Translations under genes and position numbers: made by a program | In this document: positions 46,392-55,875 of the stretch, piece by piece | Position numbering within the stretch: position 1 is the stretch's first letter | How the letters are laid out: every line of letters starts with the position of its first letter | Source of the DNA: Rhypophila decipiens | Lineage: Eukaryota > Ascomycota > Sordariomycetes > Sordariales > Naviculisporaceae | DNA: 64,000 nt | Reading direction: 5' to 3' | Assembly (NCBI GenBank): GCA_033297075.1 | Contig: MU858064.1 | Location: forward strand, 298,095-362,094 | The notes under the pieces: generated by a model | What the model was told of the DNA's origin: nothing | Databases searched by the model: none | What the model saw: the letters and a program-made list of their open reading frames with translations, nothing else

Positions 46392-48709
46392 ATGGTCTGC
46401 TTAACATCATATGCGCTCCTCCTCAGTGCCAGTGCCGGTTTGCTGGCCACGGCTAATAACAAACCTGACCTGATCCTAAAGCTCGAGGTCAAACATCAGG
46501 TCGCATCTCGTTTGTCCAACATCCACATATCCAACCTCGACGACAAGGGCCAAACCGAGATCAGAAAGCTGAGGATCACCTTCGGATCGTGTGAATCTCG
46601 CTCGGTCCAAGATGCCCATCATGTCGTTGCAGATATCGACGTGTTGCCGTTGACAAGGCCCTCCCGTCTTGTTTGGGTGTTACCGCCACAACTGGAGTCC
46701 GATGGCTGTCTTTCAGCGTGGGACGCGAGTGGTGTCCTGCGGGGACAAAGTGAACGGCAGAAAGTGGCCGTGAGCGACTTGAAGCGGCGTGCCCGTCCGA
46801 GTCCAATTACCATGGACGCCGGGAACGGGATTGACAATCTGGGCCCGTGGTTTGACGGCGTCGCCTTGCTTGAAAACAAACAGCCCGATGTCGTGGATGT
46901 GGAAACGGCCAAGTCCAAGTCGGTGGCCATTGTAGGTGCCGGAATGTCGGGACTGATGACGTATCTCGTCCTTTCCCAGGCCGGCCTGACCAACATCTCC
47001 ATCATCGAGTCGACGAACCGTCTAGGTGGACGAGTGCGAACCGAGTATCTTTCGGGCGGCCCCTTCGACTACTCGTACCAAGAAATGGGTCCCATGCGGT
47101 TCCCAGCAACTTTCACGGATTGGGTCAGCAACCAGACGGTCAACATCTCAGACCACCAGCTCGTGTTCTCTCTTGCAGCCGAGATGAACAGACTCAATGG
47201 CGGCGACAAGAACCTGTCGGTGGACTTTATACCCTGGATCCAATGGAATTCCAACGGCCTTGTGTACAAACGAGGATTCAAGCTCAATACTGGCTTGCCG
47301 CCCACCGTAGCCGACATAGCTGCCAATTCATCCCTCGACCCACAGCTGCCCCCAGATCAAGATTTGTTGGACCTCCAGACCAACCTGGCTCCTTTTCTAA
47401 CCAACTTTACCATGGGGCTCGAGATGGCGCAAAACATGTTCCAAGCCCATAGAGAGTGGATAGATCATGGACTTGGTGGATTAGGAGGCGATGTGTGGTC
47501 CGAGTTTGCCTTTATGTACAACTACCTCAACGCAACGCTCAACTCGACTTATATGTTGAGCCCTCAGGTGGCCGATTCGTTTTGGGAACAGGTTTGGCTC
47601 CAGTCTCTTCATGTTGACCCATGTCCAGTTCAAGCATCTTACTCAATGCCTAGTTGACGTCAAGAATGTACTTTGCTGCTTCTTCTTTCCGAACCATCGA
47701 CGGCGGACTCAACCGACTTCCCGAGTCTTTTCATCCCCACGTCGACAATATCACCACCCTCAACCGCAAGATCGAGCGCATCACGCTGTCCGAGAACTCG
47801 ACCAAGATCAACCTCCACTGGCGAGACAACTTTACCTCTTCGACATGGCACTCATCTGCTCACGATTACGCCGTCATCTCGGCGCCCTTCACCATTGTCC
47901 GCAAGTGGCGCCTACCTCCGCTCCCGGCAACCATCAGCAATGCAATCAACAACCTCCGATACATGTCTGCCTGCAAGGTCGCTCTAGAATTCAAGACCCG
48001 CTTCTGGGAGCACTACAGCGAGCCGATTCTAGGCGGATGCAGCACCACGACCGACATTGCCGGCATTGGCGAGATTTGCTATCCATCCTACAATATCAAC
48101 GGGACGGGGCCAGCAACTGTTTTGGCAAGCTACAACGCGGGCGCGTGGGGAGAGCGGTGGATTGGCATTTCAGAGGAAGAGCATGTCCAATACGTCCTCG
48201 ACACCTTTGCCGAGATTCATGGCGACGAGTTGGTGAGGGAGCAGTACACGGGCAAGTACAACCGCAAGTGCTGGTTGTTGGACGAGGCAGGAGGCTGGGC
48301 CCATCCGAGTGTCGGCCAGCATCAGCTTTATTTGCCAGAGTTTTTCAAGACCTACAATGGGGTGAGGGCTGCTTGTCTGAACTAAAGGATGCAAAGGTAA
48401 ATTACTAACGGCCTTGGCATGATAGATGATCTTTGTTGGCGAACACACGTCGTTTACCCATGCCTGGATAGCATCGGCATTGGAGTCGGGCATCAGAGGA
48501 GCGGTGCAGCTCCTTCTCGGTAAGCCCGACTCGTTTGAGCCTTGTCTGCGATTGGGACAACCATGTAGTACTGACCAAGTTCTGAACGACTAGAATTGGG
48601 CCTCGTTGATGAGGCCAAGGAGGCTGTTCAAAAGTGGATGGCGAGATGGATACGGATTGTAAGTTCAACCTGCAGATCAGGTCCCAATGAGAGAAACACA
48701 AGCTTATGA
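46392..48709 (+). CDS. Secreted L-amino-acid-oxidase-like flavin amine oxidase
   Basis: Four exons, 46392-47591, 47654-48361, 48426-48519 and 48594-48709, about 705 residues. A signal peptide covers about 1-22. The N-terminal 150 residues are a family-specific lead. The FAD dinucleotide fold is VAIVGAGMSGLMTYLVL at about 178-195, with STNRLGGRVRT following as the second FAD-contact motif and EMGPMRFP after it. The C-terminal FAD motif GEHTSFTHAWIASALESGIRG begins near residue 641 and is split between exons as in relatives. Expected reaction: amino acid + O2 + H2O to keto acid + NH3 + H2O2, outside the cell. The first intron has an unusual GTTTGG donor. The last exon may instead end through a further intron (GTAAGT at 48659, acceptor at 48723) followed directly by TGA, so the final 17 residues are uncertain. 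Confidence 0.88.
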
Positions 48710-48776
48710 TATTCTGAAAACAGTGATGGGAAGACGAACTATGAACAAATACATCAAATTAATCCCCACGTTATCC

Positions 48777-49779
48777 CTAGGAATCGATCTTGAGCACGGC
48801 ACAGTTGGATTCGTTCTCGGATATCTGGTTAGATCTTGTCAACATCCAATCACTCTCGTCATAGCGACCCAGATGAAACTCCTTGGGGCAAGTGGCATTT
48901 GGCGCGAGAAAAACCCCATAAGCACGACCACCTAACATCCCTATGGAAGGAGAAAAGACAATGCTCGCTCTCCAAGCATGTTTGACAGCAGAAGGCGGCG
49001 TCGAACAAGATACCGTGCTCCACATCACCAATAGTATCCACCTCTCCTTTGAGTTGATTACTGTAATATGGGCCGATCCAGTCCAGGGGACGGTCCCCAA
49101 TGTGTCTAACCTGGTTGGACCATTCGCATCTGGTGTGTAATGTGACTGTTTCTGTAGCCTGACATGACTTGGTGGTGGTAAAAGTTGATCTTGCGAAAAC
49201 CCAGTTAGACGTGTAGGACGTGACTGTTGTTGGGTAAATGGTCGAGGTATATGTACCACGAAGGGTCATAGTTTTGATGACACCGTCAGTAATGGTCGAT
49301 GTAACAGTGAGGTCTCTAGTTACTGTGGTTGGGTATGCCGAGTGTGTCAACGTGGTGGTCACGGTGCACTGGACCGTCACTGTCTGACCAGGAATTGGTG
49401 CATATGAGCCACTGAAGACTGTAGCGGTAACCAAAGGGAATGAAGGATTATTGGTGCAGGCTGTTCTGTTGAATTTGATGGTCGCTATCGTGGTCATGAC
49501 GGGATCGGCTGCAGTCTCCAGGGTAAACGGAGTCGAGGCACTCGTGTATATGGTCTCACTTGAGTCGACATAGATTGTAGTAGGCGAAATGGTAGTAGTG
49601 CCATCCGTCACGTAGACTGTGTACCGAGGCTCCGTGATGGTCTCTGTAGTACCCGTAGCGATCTCCGAAAATTCAGTCTTACAGAAGGAGCTTGTGGTAG
49701 TTGTTGGCTCCTGACCCCTGACAGCGACGACGAGGCCCAGGAGACTAAGGGAAAGAACGGATAAGTGATAAGAAGGCAT
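48777..49779 (-). pseudogene. Secreted Thr-rich, Cys-containing surface protein, frame-broken near the 3' end
   Basis: The start is the Met at 49779 (MPSYHLS), with a signal peptide of about 25 residues. A long Thr/Ser-rich region with many TTT, TST and TVT clusters follows, then a Cys-rich module (FCCQTCLESEHC) resembling the apple/PAN-like ends of fungal secreted proteins. That frame stops at 48859. The expected continuation of the module (YGVFLAPNATCPKEFHLG...) lies in another frame of the same strand and ends at 48777. So the reading frame shifts somewhere in about 48925-48950. Either this is a frameshift (pseudogene or sequence error), or a 55-base intron (GTTAGG...CCAAG) joins the frames while deleting the conserved-looking stretch. 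I favour a frameshift. Likely a wall or surface protein when intact. Confidence 0.6.
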
Positions 49780-50662
49780 GTTGGTGAAGCTGTGTCTGAG
49801 TTTACTAGTGGTCTTTGAAAGAGATCTGCCCCCGTGGCGCCTCCATTCTCTGGATGCTCCTTGCTCTTCTGTATGAGCTTCCATGGTCGTGAGTGTCGGG
49901 TTCGTCCTTGTTACACCATCAAGCCGTACGATGGCAGGTGTATATGGAATCATGTCCGCAGCTGCTGTGTTCATGGCTCGAGCAGTCCAGCAATATCGGG
50001 CAGTGAGGGGCTCGTAACTCTAACCGGGGCATCATGTACTCTTTCACCAGATTCCAGCTCATCGCAGTCAATTCCCTTGAGCGGAGAAGAAAGAATGAAC
50101 TTCGAGGTAAGTGTTGGCTTTTCCGGTATCATATGCCATACCATCTAAACCAGTAAGGAACAACTTCGTGTTGGACTGGACTGGTGTGTATTTGGCCGTG
50201 CAACCTTGCCTTATGATATAGCCATCCGCTGCTACCTCGTATTCATGACACTAAAAAGGTTTCCCATATCGAACAATGGAGCGCGGGTACTTTCTGGTAA
50301 GCACCGGGCCCTAATGGGAAAGGATAAGACCGAAGGGTTCATTACCAGGATGCATGTTGGTGGCTGGGAAAATGTCGGATGATGGGGTGATAGTACGCTA
50401 GCAACTTCAGCAGGGACTATAGTGACCTCCTGTTACTGCGCTCTCAATGCTGACTCGCACTCGGCAACCAATCCACGCATGACAAGTCGGGTTGCACCAA
50501 CCTCCCGTGCTTTTCATTCTTGCTTTGATTTGGGGTCATCTGAGATTCCTGTCCCACTTCACGTCGTCACCTTGTCGCCTCACTGGCAGTCACTGGTTTA
50601 GAACACACAAAGTCAATCAGGCTATCCGATCAACAACTTGAAACAATTTACACCATCTCACC
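49780..50662. other. Divergent promoter region between the Thr-rich protein and DUF7704-type genes
   Basis: 883 bases between two divergently transcribed genes. The frame of the minus-strand gene is open to 49974, but the signal peptide sets the start at 49779. No further gene is seen. Confidence 0.65.
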
Positions 50663-51225
50663 ATGCCCAGAACACTCCTTCCCAAGATTCCGTTTGTCGT
50701 CTTTGCGGTGATTGAACCTGCGCTGCTGTAAGTGAAAACGCCACTCCGACGTCGACGTTATCACGTCAGCGACTGCCATGATATTTCATCTCTAACCTTT
50801 TCAGATACATGGCCCACCGATCTGGAATGAATAGCCCCCAGGAATTCTTTGCTGGCCTTGTTGCCGAGCATCCCATCACCGCCAAAGAGTTTCCCCCTCA
50901 GGCGTTGGGAATGACCTTGCAGATGGCCAATGTAATGCTTTTGCTCGCCTTGCTTGCGTTGGTGGCTTGCTTTTCTCAGGATTCCTTCACGGTCAAGACC
51001 TACCTGGCCGCTGTTGCCTTGGCCGACTACGGTCATATCTATGGCGCTTACAAGGCCGTGGGGGACGAGTACTTCTGGAATGTGAGAGGGTGGAACGACG
51101 TCGTTATTGGTCATGTTGGCGTCAGTGCCGTCCTCAATCTGTTCCGGCTTCTGACATTGGCGGGCGCTTTTGGCAAGATTGGGAACGATGGTCAAGGTCC
51201 TGTAACGGCAAAGAAGCAGAGATAG
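50663..51225 (+). CDS. Small integral membrane protein, DUF7704-like
   Basis: Two exons, 50663-50727 and 50805-51225, with a 77-base intron having a CTAAC branch, giving 161 residues. The first exon encodes the beginning of TM1 (PFVVFAVIEPALLYMAH). Further hydrophobic segments lie at about 60-85 (MANVMLLLALLALVACF), 90-105 (TYLAAVALADYGHIYGAY) and 130-150 (VVIGHVGVSAVLNLFRLLTLAG). The pattern IPFxxFxxxEP...ADxxHIYxxY...W matches my recollection of a widespread fungal family (DUF7704) of four-TM proteins with unknown function. The tail is short and basic. No targeting signal apart from the TM segments. Confidence 0.82.
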
Positions 51226-51681
51226 GTAACATGAGCCGGAAAGGGGTCATAGCATCTCAAGGTTGTCCAAGTCACTAGCTGCTGCTTTTACGAGAAGACT
51301 GTTGGTGCGAGAAGCCTCAGTCTGATACAGCTTTTGTTGTTGGTATTTCCTTGGCCCGGGGGCTGTTTGTCCTGCCGAAGTTAGTGTGGCGTTCTAGATT
51401 TTGAGTTTGCCAGCTATTGCCTGAATGACAGCTCCCTATCCGCGACTTGATGTGACATGGGTATCCGTAGAGCCACGGAGATCTGCATGACGGGCCAAGA
51501 TATCCCCCTGTATTCTTTTTAGCCTATGACCGGCGCGGGGGACTAGGTTCCCGGAAACTTACTTCCACCACTGGGACGTTGGATATTTGAGGTCGCGGAT
51601 ATAAAGCAGGTCCCACCGGGACTGGAGTGCCCCGCCAAGTTCTCGACATTGGTCCTTGGAACAACACATCAGCACCTCACG
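51226..51681. other. Intergenic region before the esterase gene
   Basis: 456 bases with the 3' flank of the DUF7704-like gene and the esterase promoter. A TATAAAG lies at 51599-51605, about 80 bases before the start codon. Confidence 0.65.
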
Positions 51682-53049
51682 ATGGCTGTGTCTCTAGTCT
51701 TGATCGGCCTGCTGGCCCTCGAGGCTGTGGCTTCGGTGACCATCCGCAAGACAGATCGTGGACCTACGGGATACGAAGTTGACTTTCGCTATGTCAATCC
51801 TACGGCCAAGCGAGTCCTCATTGGCGGCGGCATCCAGCCCTTTACAGATCAATTTCACACCTCGGGCACCTCATTCCGCGCTAATGGACGCTATCACCCT
51901 CGAGACTACCAGCCTGGCGACTTCTACGTCAGCAACCCGTCTCCGCAGCTCCCTGCCGAGCCAGCATACATCTGGCCCTACGAGATGAACCTCACAGATG
52001 CGGGAAAAGGCGAATGGACTTACACAGCTCCTCTGCCCAGTGGAATCTACAGTTTTGCATATCTGGTCAACTGCAACTACGCACCCAACTGCAGCATCGA
52101 CACAGGCCAGCTGGTCATCGACCCAGACCTGCCTCCTTTCATGAACGTCCCTGGCGATCAAGTGGCCTCCAGCTTCCAAGTCCCCTTCAACCCGGCCTTC
52201 CAAGCTTCACCCGAACTCAACACCAACTTTGACTATGCCCTTGACGCACCAAAGCCTTGGCGTGGAACAGTCAAGACGGTCAACTACACCTCCCCAGGCT
52301 CGATCCATCCTGCCCCGGATGTGCACGACTTTTCCATCTACCTCCCAGCCGAGTATGGAGCCGTTGCCGGGAAGAAGTACCCGCTGTTGTATCTTTCCCA
52401 CGGCGCTGGAGGTAATGGTGCCGACTGGGAGAACCTCGGGAGGATGTCGCACATCATGGACAATCTTATCCGTCTCGGCCATATCGCGCCTACCGTGGTG
52501 GTCACTCCGTCATTCTACAACCTTCTGCCAGGCTCAGAAAAATTCATCTATGGAAACAAGTCCCAGAGCATCCCTGTTCCACCGGCTTATCTTGTCAGGG
52601 AGAACTTTGTCGACTATCTTTTTCCCCATGTCGAGTCTACATTTGAAGTGTGCAGCAATGCCAGCTGTCGAGCGTTTGCTGGCCTGTCAATGGGCGGGGT
52701 CCTCACCTACGAGATGTATGTGAATGCCACCGCCATGTTCGACTACTATGGCATCTTCTCGCCGGCCACGAATGCGCCGTATGTGACGAGAGAGGACGTG
52801 GCACGAAGGCCGGAACTGGGCAAGAAAGGGATCATGGTGGCTTGGGGACTTTATGACTTTGTGTTTAATCAGGCCAGGGATTTGTTGACCGCCTTTGATG
52901 GGGCTGGTGTAGGATATGTGAATCGGGTCACACCGTTCGGGAGCCATTACTGGAATACATGGCAAGATGAGCTTTGGTGGTTTGGACAGCTCGTCTTGTG
53001 GAAGGGGGTCACGGGCAGAGAGACGGGCCGGGCAAAGGTACCAAGATAA
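51682..53049 (+). CDS. Secreted CE1-like alpha/beta-hydrolase esterase
   Basis: 455 residues with no intron. The Met at 51682 gives a good signal peptide (MAVSLVLIGLLALEAVAS). An in-frame ATG 33 bases earlier (51649) is less likely. Residues about 20-170 form a beta-rich N-terminal domain like the starch-binding/early-set domain that precedes some bacterial CE1 esterases (TYTAPLPSGIYSFAY). The hydrolase fold follows: oxyanion-loop LSHGAGGNGADW (His240), nucleophile elbow GLSMGG with Ser336, a later acidic residue in AWGLYDF, and the catalytic His in GSHYWNTWQDEL. Related enzymes remove feruloyl or acetyl groups from xylan or act on siderophores. The substrate cannot be read from sequence. Its stop lies only 15 bases from the stop of the convergent STAND-like gene. 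Confidence 0.9.
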   Translation: MAVSLVLIGLLALEAVASVTIRKTDRGPTGYEVDFRYVNPTAKRVLIGGGIQPFTDQFHTSGTSFRANGRYHPRDYQPGDFYVSNPSPQLPAEPAYIWPYEMNLTDAGKGEWTYTAPLPSGIYSFAYLVNCNYAPNCSIDTGQLVIDPDLPPFMNVPGDQVASSFQVPFNPAFQASPELNTNFDYALDAPKPWRGTVKTVNYTSPGSIHPAPDVHDFSIYLPAEYGAVAGKKYPLLYLSHGAGGNGADWENLGRMSHIMDNLIRLGHIAPTVVVTPSFYNLLPGSEKFIYGNKSQSIPVPPAYLVRENFVDYLFPHVESTFEVCSNASCRAFAGLSMGGVLTYEMYVNATAMFDYYGIFSPATNAPYVTREDVARRPELGKKGIMVAWGLYDFVFNQARDLLTAFDGAGVGYVNRVTPFGSHYWNTWQDELWWFGQLVLWKGVTGRETGRAKVPR

Positions 53050-53064
53050 CTTCAAGTTATTCAA

Positions 53065-55064
53065 TTAGCCCCTGTCACCTACTAGCACATGGTTGTTTAC
53101 ATTCACCGCCTGATCTCCTCTCAGCCATTGGCTTCTTCCCGGGCTGGTGATGATGACCTTGAATCTTGCGTGAGGCTTCAAGTTCTCTCCCGCCTCACCA
53201 GCAACGATATTACCCAGGGTGCCCATCAGGAACCAAAAGTCATCGGCCCATTCCTCTCTCTCCAGTTGATTGACGTTATCAATGACGCAGTAAACGGTGC
53301 ATGTCTCTGGGATCTGCCTGATGACAAAATGAAGCAAGGCGCAAAGGTCACTGGTCGAGATTGCATCATGGTTGGGACCCCCGAGGGCGCCGAGGTCCAA
53401 TTCGTCGAGCGAGATGTGGTCCCACGGCCGAAGCGACTGGGCAACGAGAGCCCGGAGCAAGCCTCTAGGACCACGAAGGGGGTCGTTGGAAGCGACGTGC
53501 TGACCACAGAAGAAGTTGAGGACCAGAGTATGGGCCTGGGGCGGCATGTTTTGCATCTTGTCAACAAAGGTGGCGCAGAAGTAAGAAATCGGAGATGTTT
53601 TGCCGTAGCACCCGTCGAGTCGTCCCTCGATATGAAGCAGGTCGGAATCATCACTGGTCATCCACCGATGGAAGTTGGTATTGTTGAAGATGGCAGCTGC
53701 CGCGTGCTTGGACTGCAGGTCAAATTCCTTGCTCTGCCGGCGGACGAAATGGAGGTCTCTGTTCAAGTGATGGTGGTCGGCATCGAGGATCAGGAGCAAA
53801 GTAGCAACCGACTTGAAGTCTGGTGTGCCAGCCGAATGGTTTTCGCGTGTCCCAGGACTGGAACGCCCCCTCCGCGACTTTTTAGTACGGTGATAATGGA
53901 ATACTAGATGTATATGCCGAAGCCATGTTAGAATACTCAACTTCAAACCACTGCGATATTTGCCCAGCCACAGTGACAGCAACCTACCTTTAACCGCGTC
54001 TGATAGCATTTTTGCAAGCCCATCTTGTCCGGCAAGCGACTCGTTGATTCTGTCAAAGATATCCTGCTGCATGACGTGCAGATCACGGACGCTATCGTGG
54101 ATTTCCTCGACATGGTCCTTGGTTATTTTAGCTGCATCGCTGTGGAGGTGGTCTGTGATAATCTTTGCTCGCTGGTTGACCCGCTTGATATCGACGCCGA
54201 GCGTTTCCAAAAGCGGCCCAGCTTGGGCGGTTCGGAAAGGAGCGACTGCAGTCCTAACTGCACCATGTTGTGTTGTTCGTCAGCTATTGCCTACACCATG
54301 CTGAGCGGGGAAATTACACGTGGACGCTGGGAATGACGTACCAATGTTCCCCGGGAGAAGGATATCAACGAGAGTAGGAATCGTTTTGAAAAGACTCAGT
54401 CGAAGGCGGTCGAGCTCCTCATTGAGTCCAATATCGCCGCTGGTGTGTTCTGCCGCGTTTCCAGCGGCAGCAAAGGCATACATGACGTCCTCGAAAACAT
54501 TGATAATCTCCCCCTTGATCTTATCACGACCCTTTGCGAGGTGAAGGACGAGAGCGAGACCGCCATGAAGAAAACAAAGCTCGTCTGGGATGGCCTGGAG
54601 AACGGGTTGGAACATGTTGGACATCTTGGTTAGAACAATGCCGCCCTTTGACAACCACGTCTTATCACGCTCGAGTCGTCGGGCAACTGTTTCCTTGGCC
54701 TCCACCAGCTTGTCAAACACCTTTGCCCATTCGCAATCCCTAACGTCAAAATCAAGTTGATGTCGACGACTACGGCTGAGTTGGTCCAACTTTCGATTGA
54801 ACTCGTCCAGCTCTTGCAAAAAGGCTCTGGACACAGTGTTAGTGACAGTGCACCGCCCGAGCCCACGAGGGCCATGACAGAGGGGTTTAGGACATACTGT
54901 CTTTTGATTTTGGGTTGCGAGTGACTCCATGTCTCTGCTTTATGCGGAGGTGATGGGTGTCCAAATTGTGTACTGAACATTTCGTGAATGTCGGCCATCT
55001 CGTCACTCTTGGTGTGGAAATATCTACCCACCACAACGCTTGGATCTGGTGAAAGTGGCTCCAT
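53065..55064 (-). CDS. STAND-like P-loop protein, C-terminally short
   Basis: Four exons on the minus strand: 55064-54898, 54826-54342, 54257-53988 and 53903-53065, giving 586 residues. Introns are 71, 84 and 84 bases, and the frame holds throughout. The N-terminal 300 residues are helical and charged, with KTWLSKGGIVLTKMSNM and ELCFLHGGLALVLHLAKGRDK, resembling N-terminal modules of fungal NLR/STAND proteins. Residues about 395-585 look like an NTPase core: a degenerate P-loop LDGCYGKTS (K409) and a hydrophobic strand ending in Asp-Asn (VYCVIDN, about 510-516) as Walker B. The protein stops soon after, without a winged helix or any WD/ANK/TPR repeats. The start is uncertain (55064 or the Met at 54998). 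Divergently arranged with the AAA+ gene. Confidence 0.75.
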
Positions 55065-55875
55065 ACGCCACGCCAGTAACGGTGCTCAGTGGCAATAAGT
55101 TCAATCCCGGCCGTTGCCTGTGGCAGCACAAAGTCTGGACTGGAACTGTTCAAATTGTGAGCAGGTTCTTGGAGAAATAGGCTCTAGGACAGGCTGCTGC
55201 CGGTGATAAATCAGAGGTTGAGCGACCACTGGGCAATGCTCAATTGGAGACCCGGGGGTCGGGGGGACTATGGAGGTCTCCATGGGCCGCGTCTTGGTTC
55301 GCTTTATTACTATCGGACATAAAGCAAAGCGACAGGGCGATTCGCCAGGCATTTCCAGATGCAAACTGTCCATGTTCTGGAAGCAGAGCCGGTGTGGATG
55401 GCTGAGCCATGGACCAATTGGAGTCACTCGACCCGGCTATTTTGGCCGACGTGCTTCATGCAAGTGTCGGACTCGATGTGTCTACAACCTTACTTTTGAT
55501 TTGCATACAAACCAAAATGGCCATCTCCCGAGTTGATTGGTTGATGGTACTGGTCGATCAATCATGGTTGTTCAAGGCATTCTCCGGAGCGTTTTGTCCG
55601 AAGAGGAAATTCGGTGTGGTCTGGATGGGGAGTGCCTTGGAGACTCACCACGAGTTGGAGGAGATGGCTTGGTCCTAGCCCTTGCCAAGATTCCACGGAG
55701 AATATATAGTTGGGCAACTGTTGGGGAACAGTGCGTTACGAGCATAATTCTTGGGAACTTTTGTACACATTTGTTGCCGATTTTCAAGCAGCAGTTACTA
55801 GTTTATGAACGTGGGCGTCACGGTCTACAACGTCCCTTTCACTAATCAGGAGCCATCGGCTTCCAGCTCTAAATC
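55065..55875. other. Divergent promoter region between STAND-like and AAA+ genes
   Basis: 811 bases shared by two outward-facing genes. Short open frames on both strands lack domains. A TATATAG-type element lies at 55703-55709 on the AAA+ side. If the STAND-like gene has a further 5' exon it would lie here. Confidence 0.6.

Noticed and set aside
47611..48408. 265-codon open frame overlapping the amine oxidase gene in another frame
   Set aside because: It is Arg/His/Gln-rich shadow sequence. The oxidase frame carries the conserved FAD and C-terminal motifs.
53089..53907. 272-codon open frame antisense to the STAND-like gene
   Set aside because: It mirrors exon 4 of the minus-strand gene, whose splicing keeps frame across four exons. 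No domain is seen on the plus strand.
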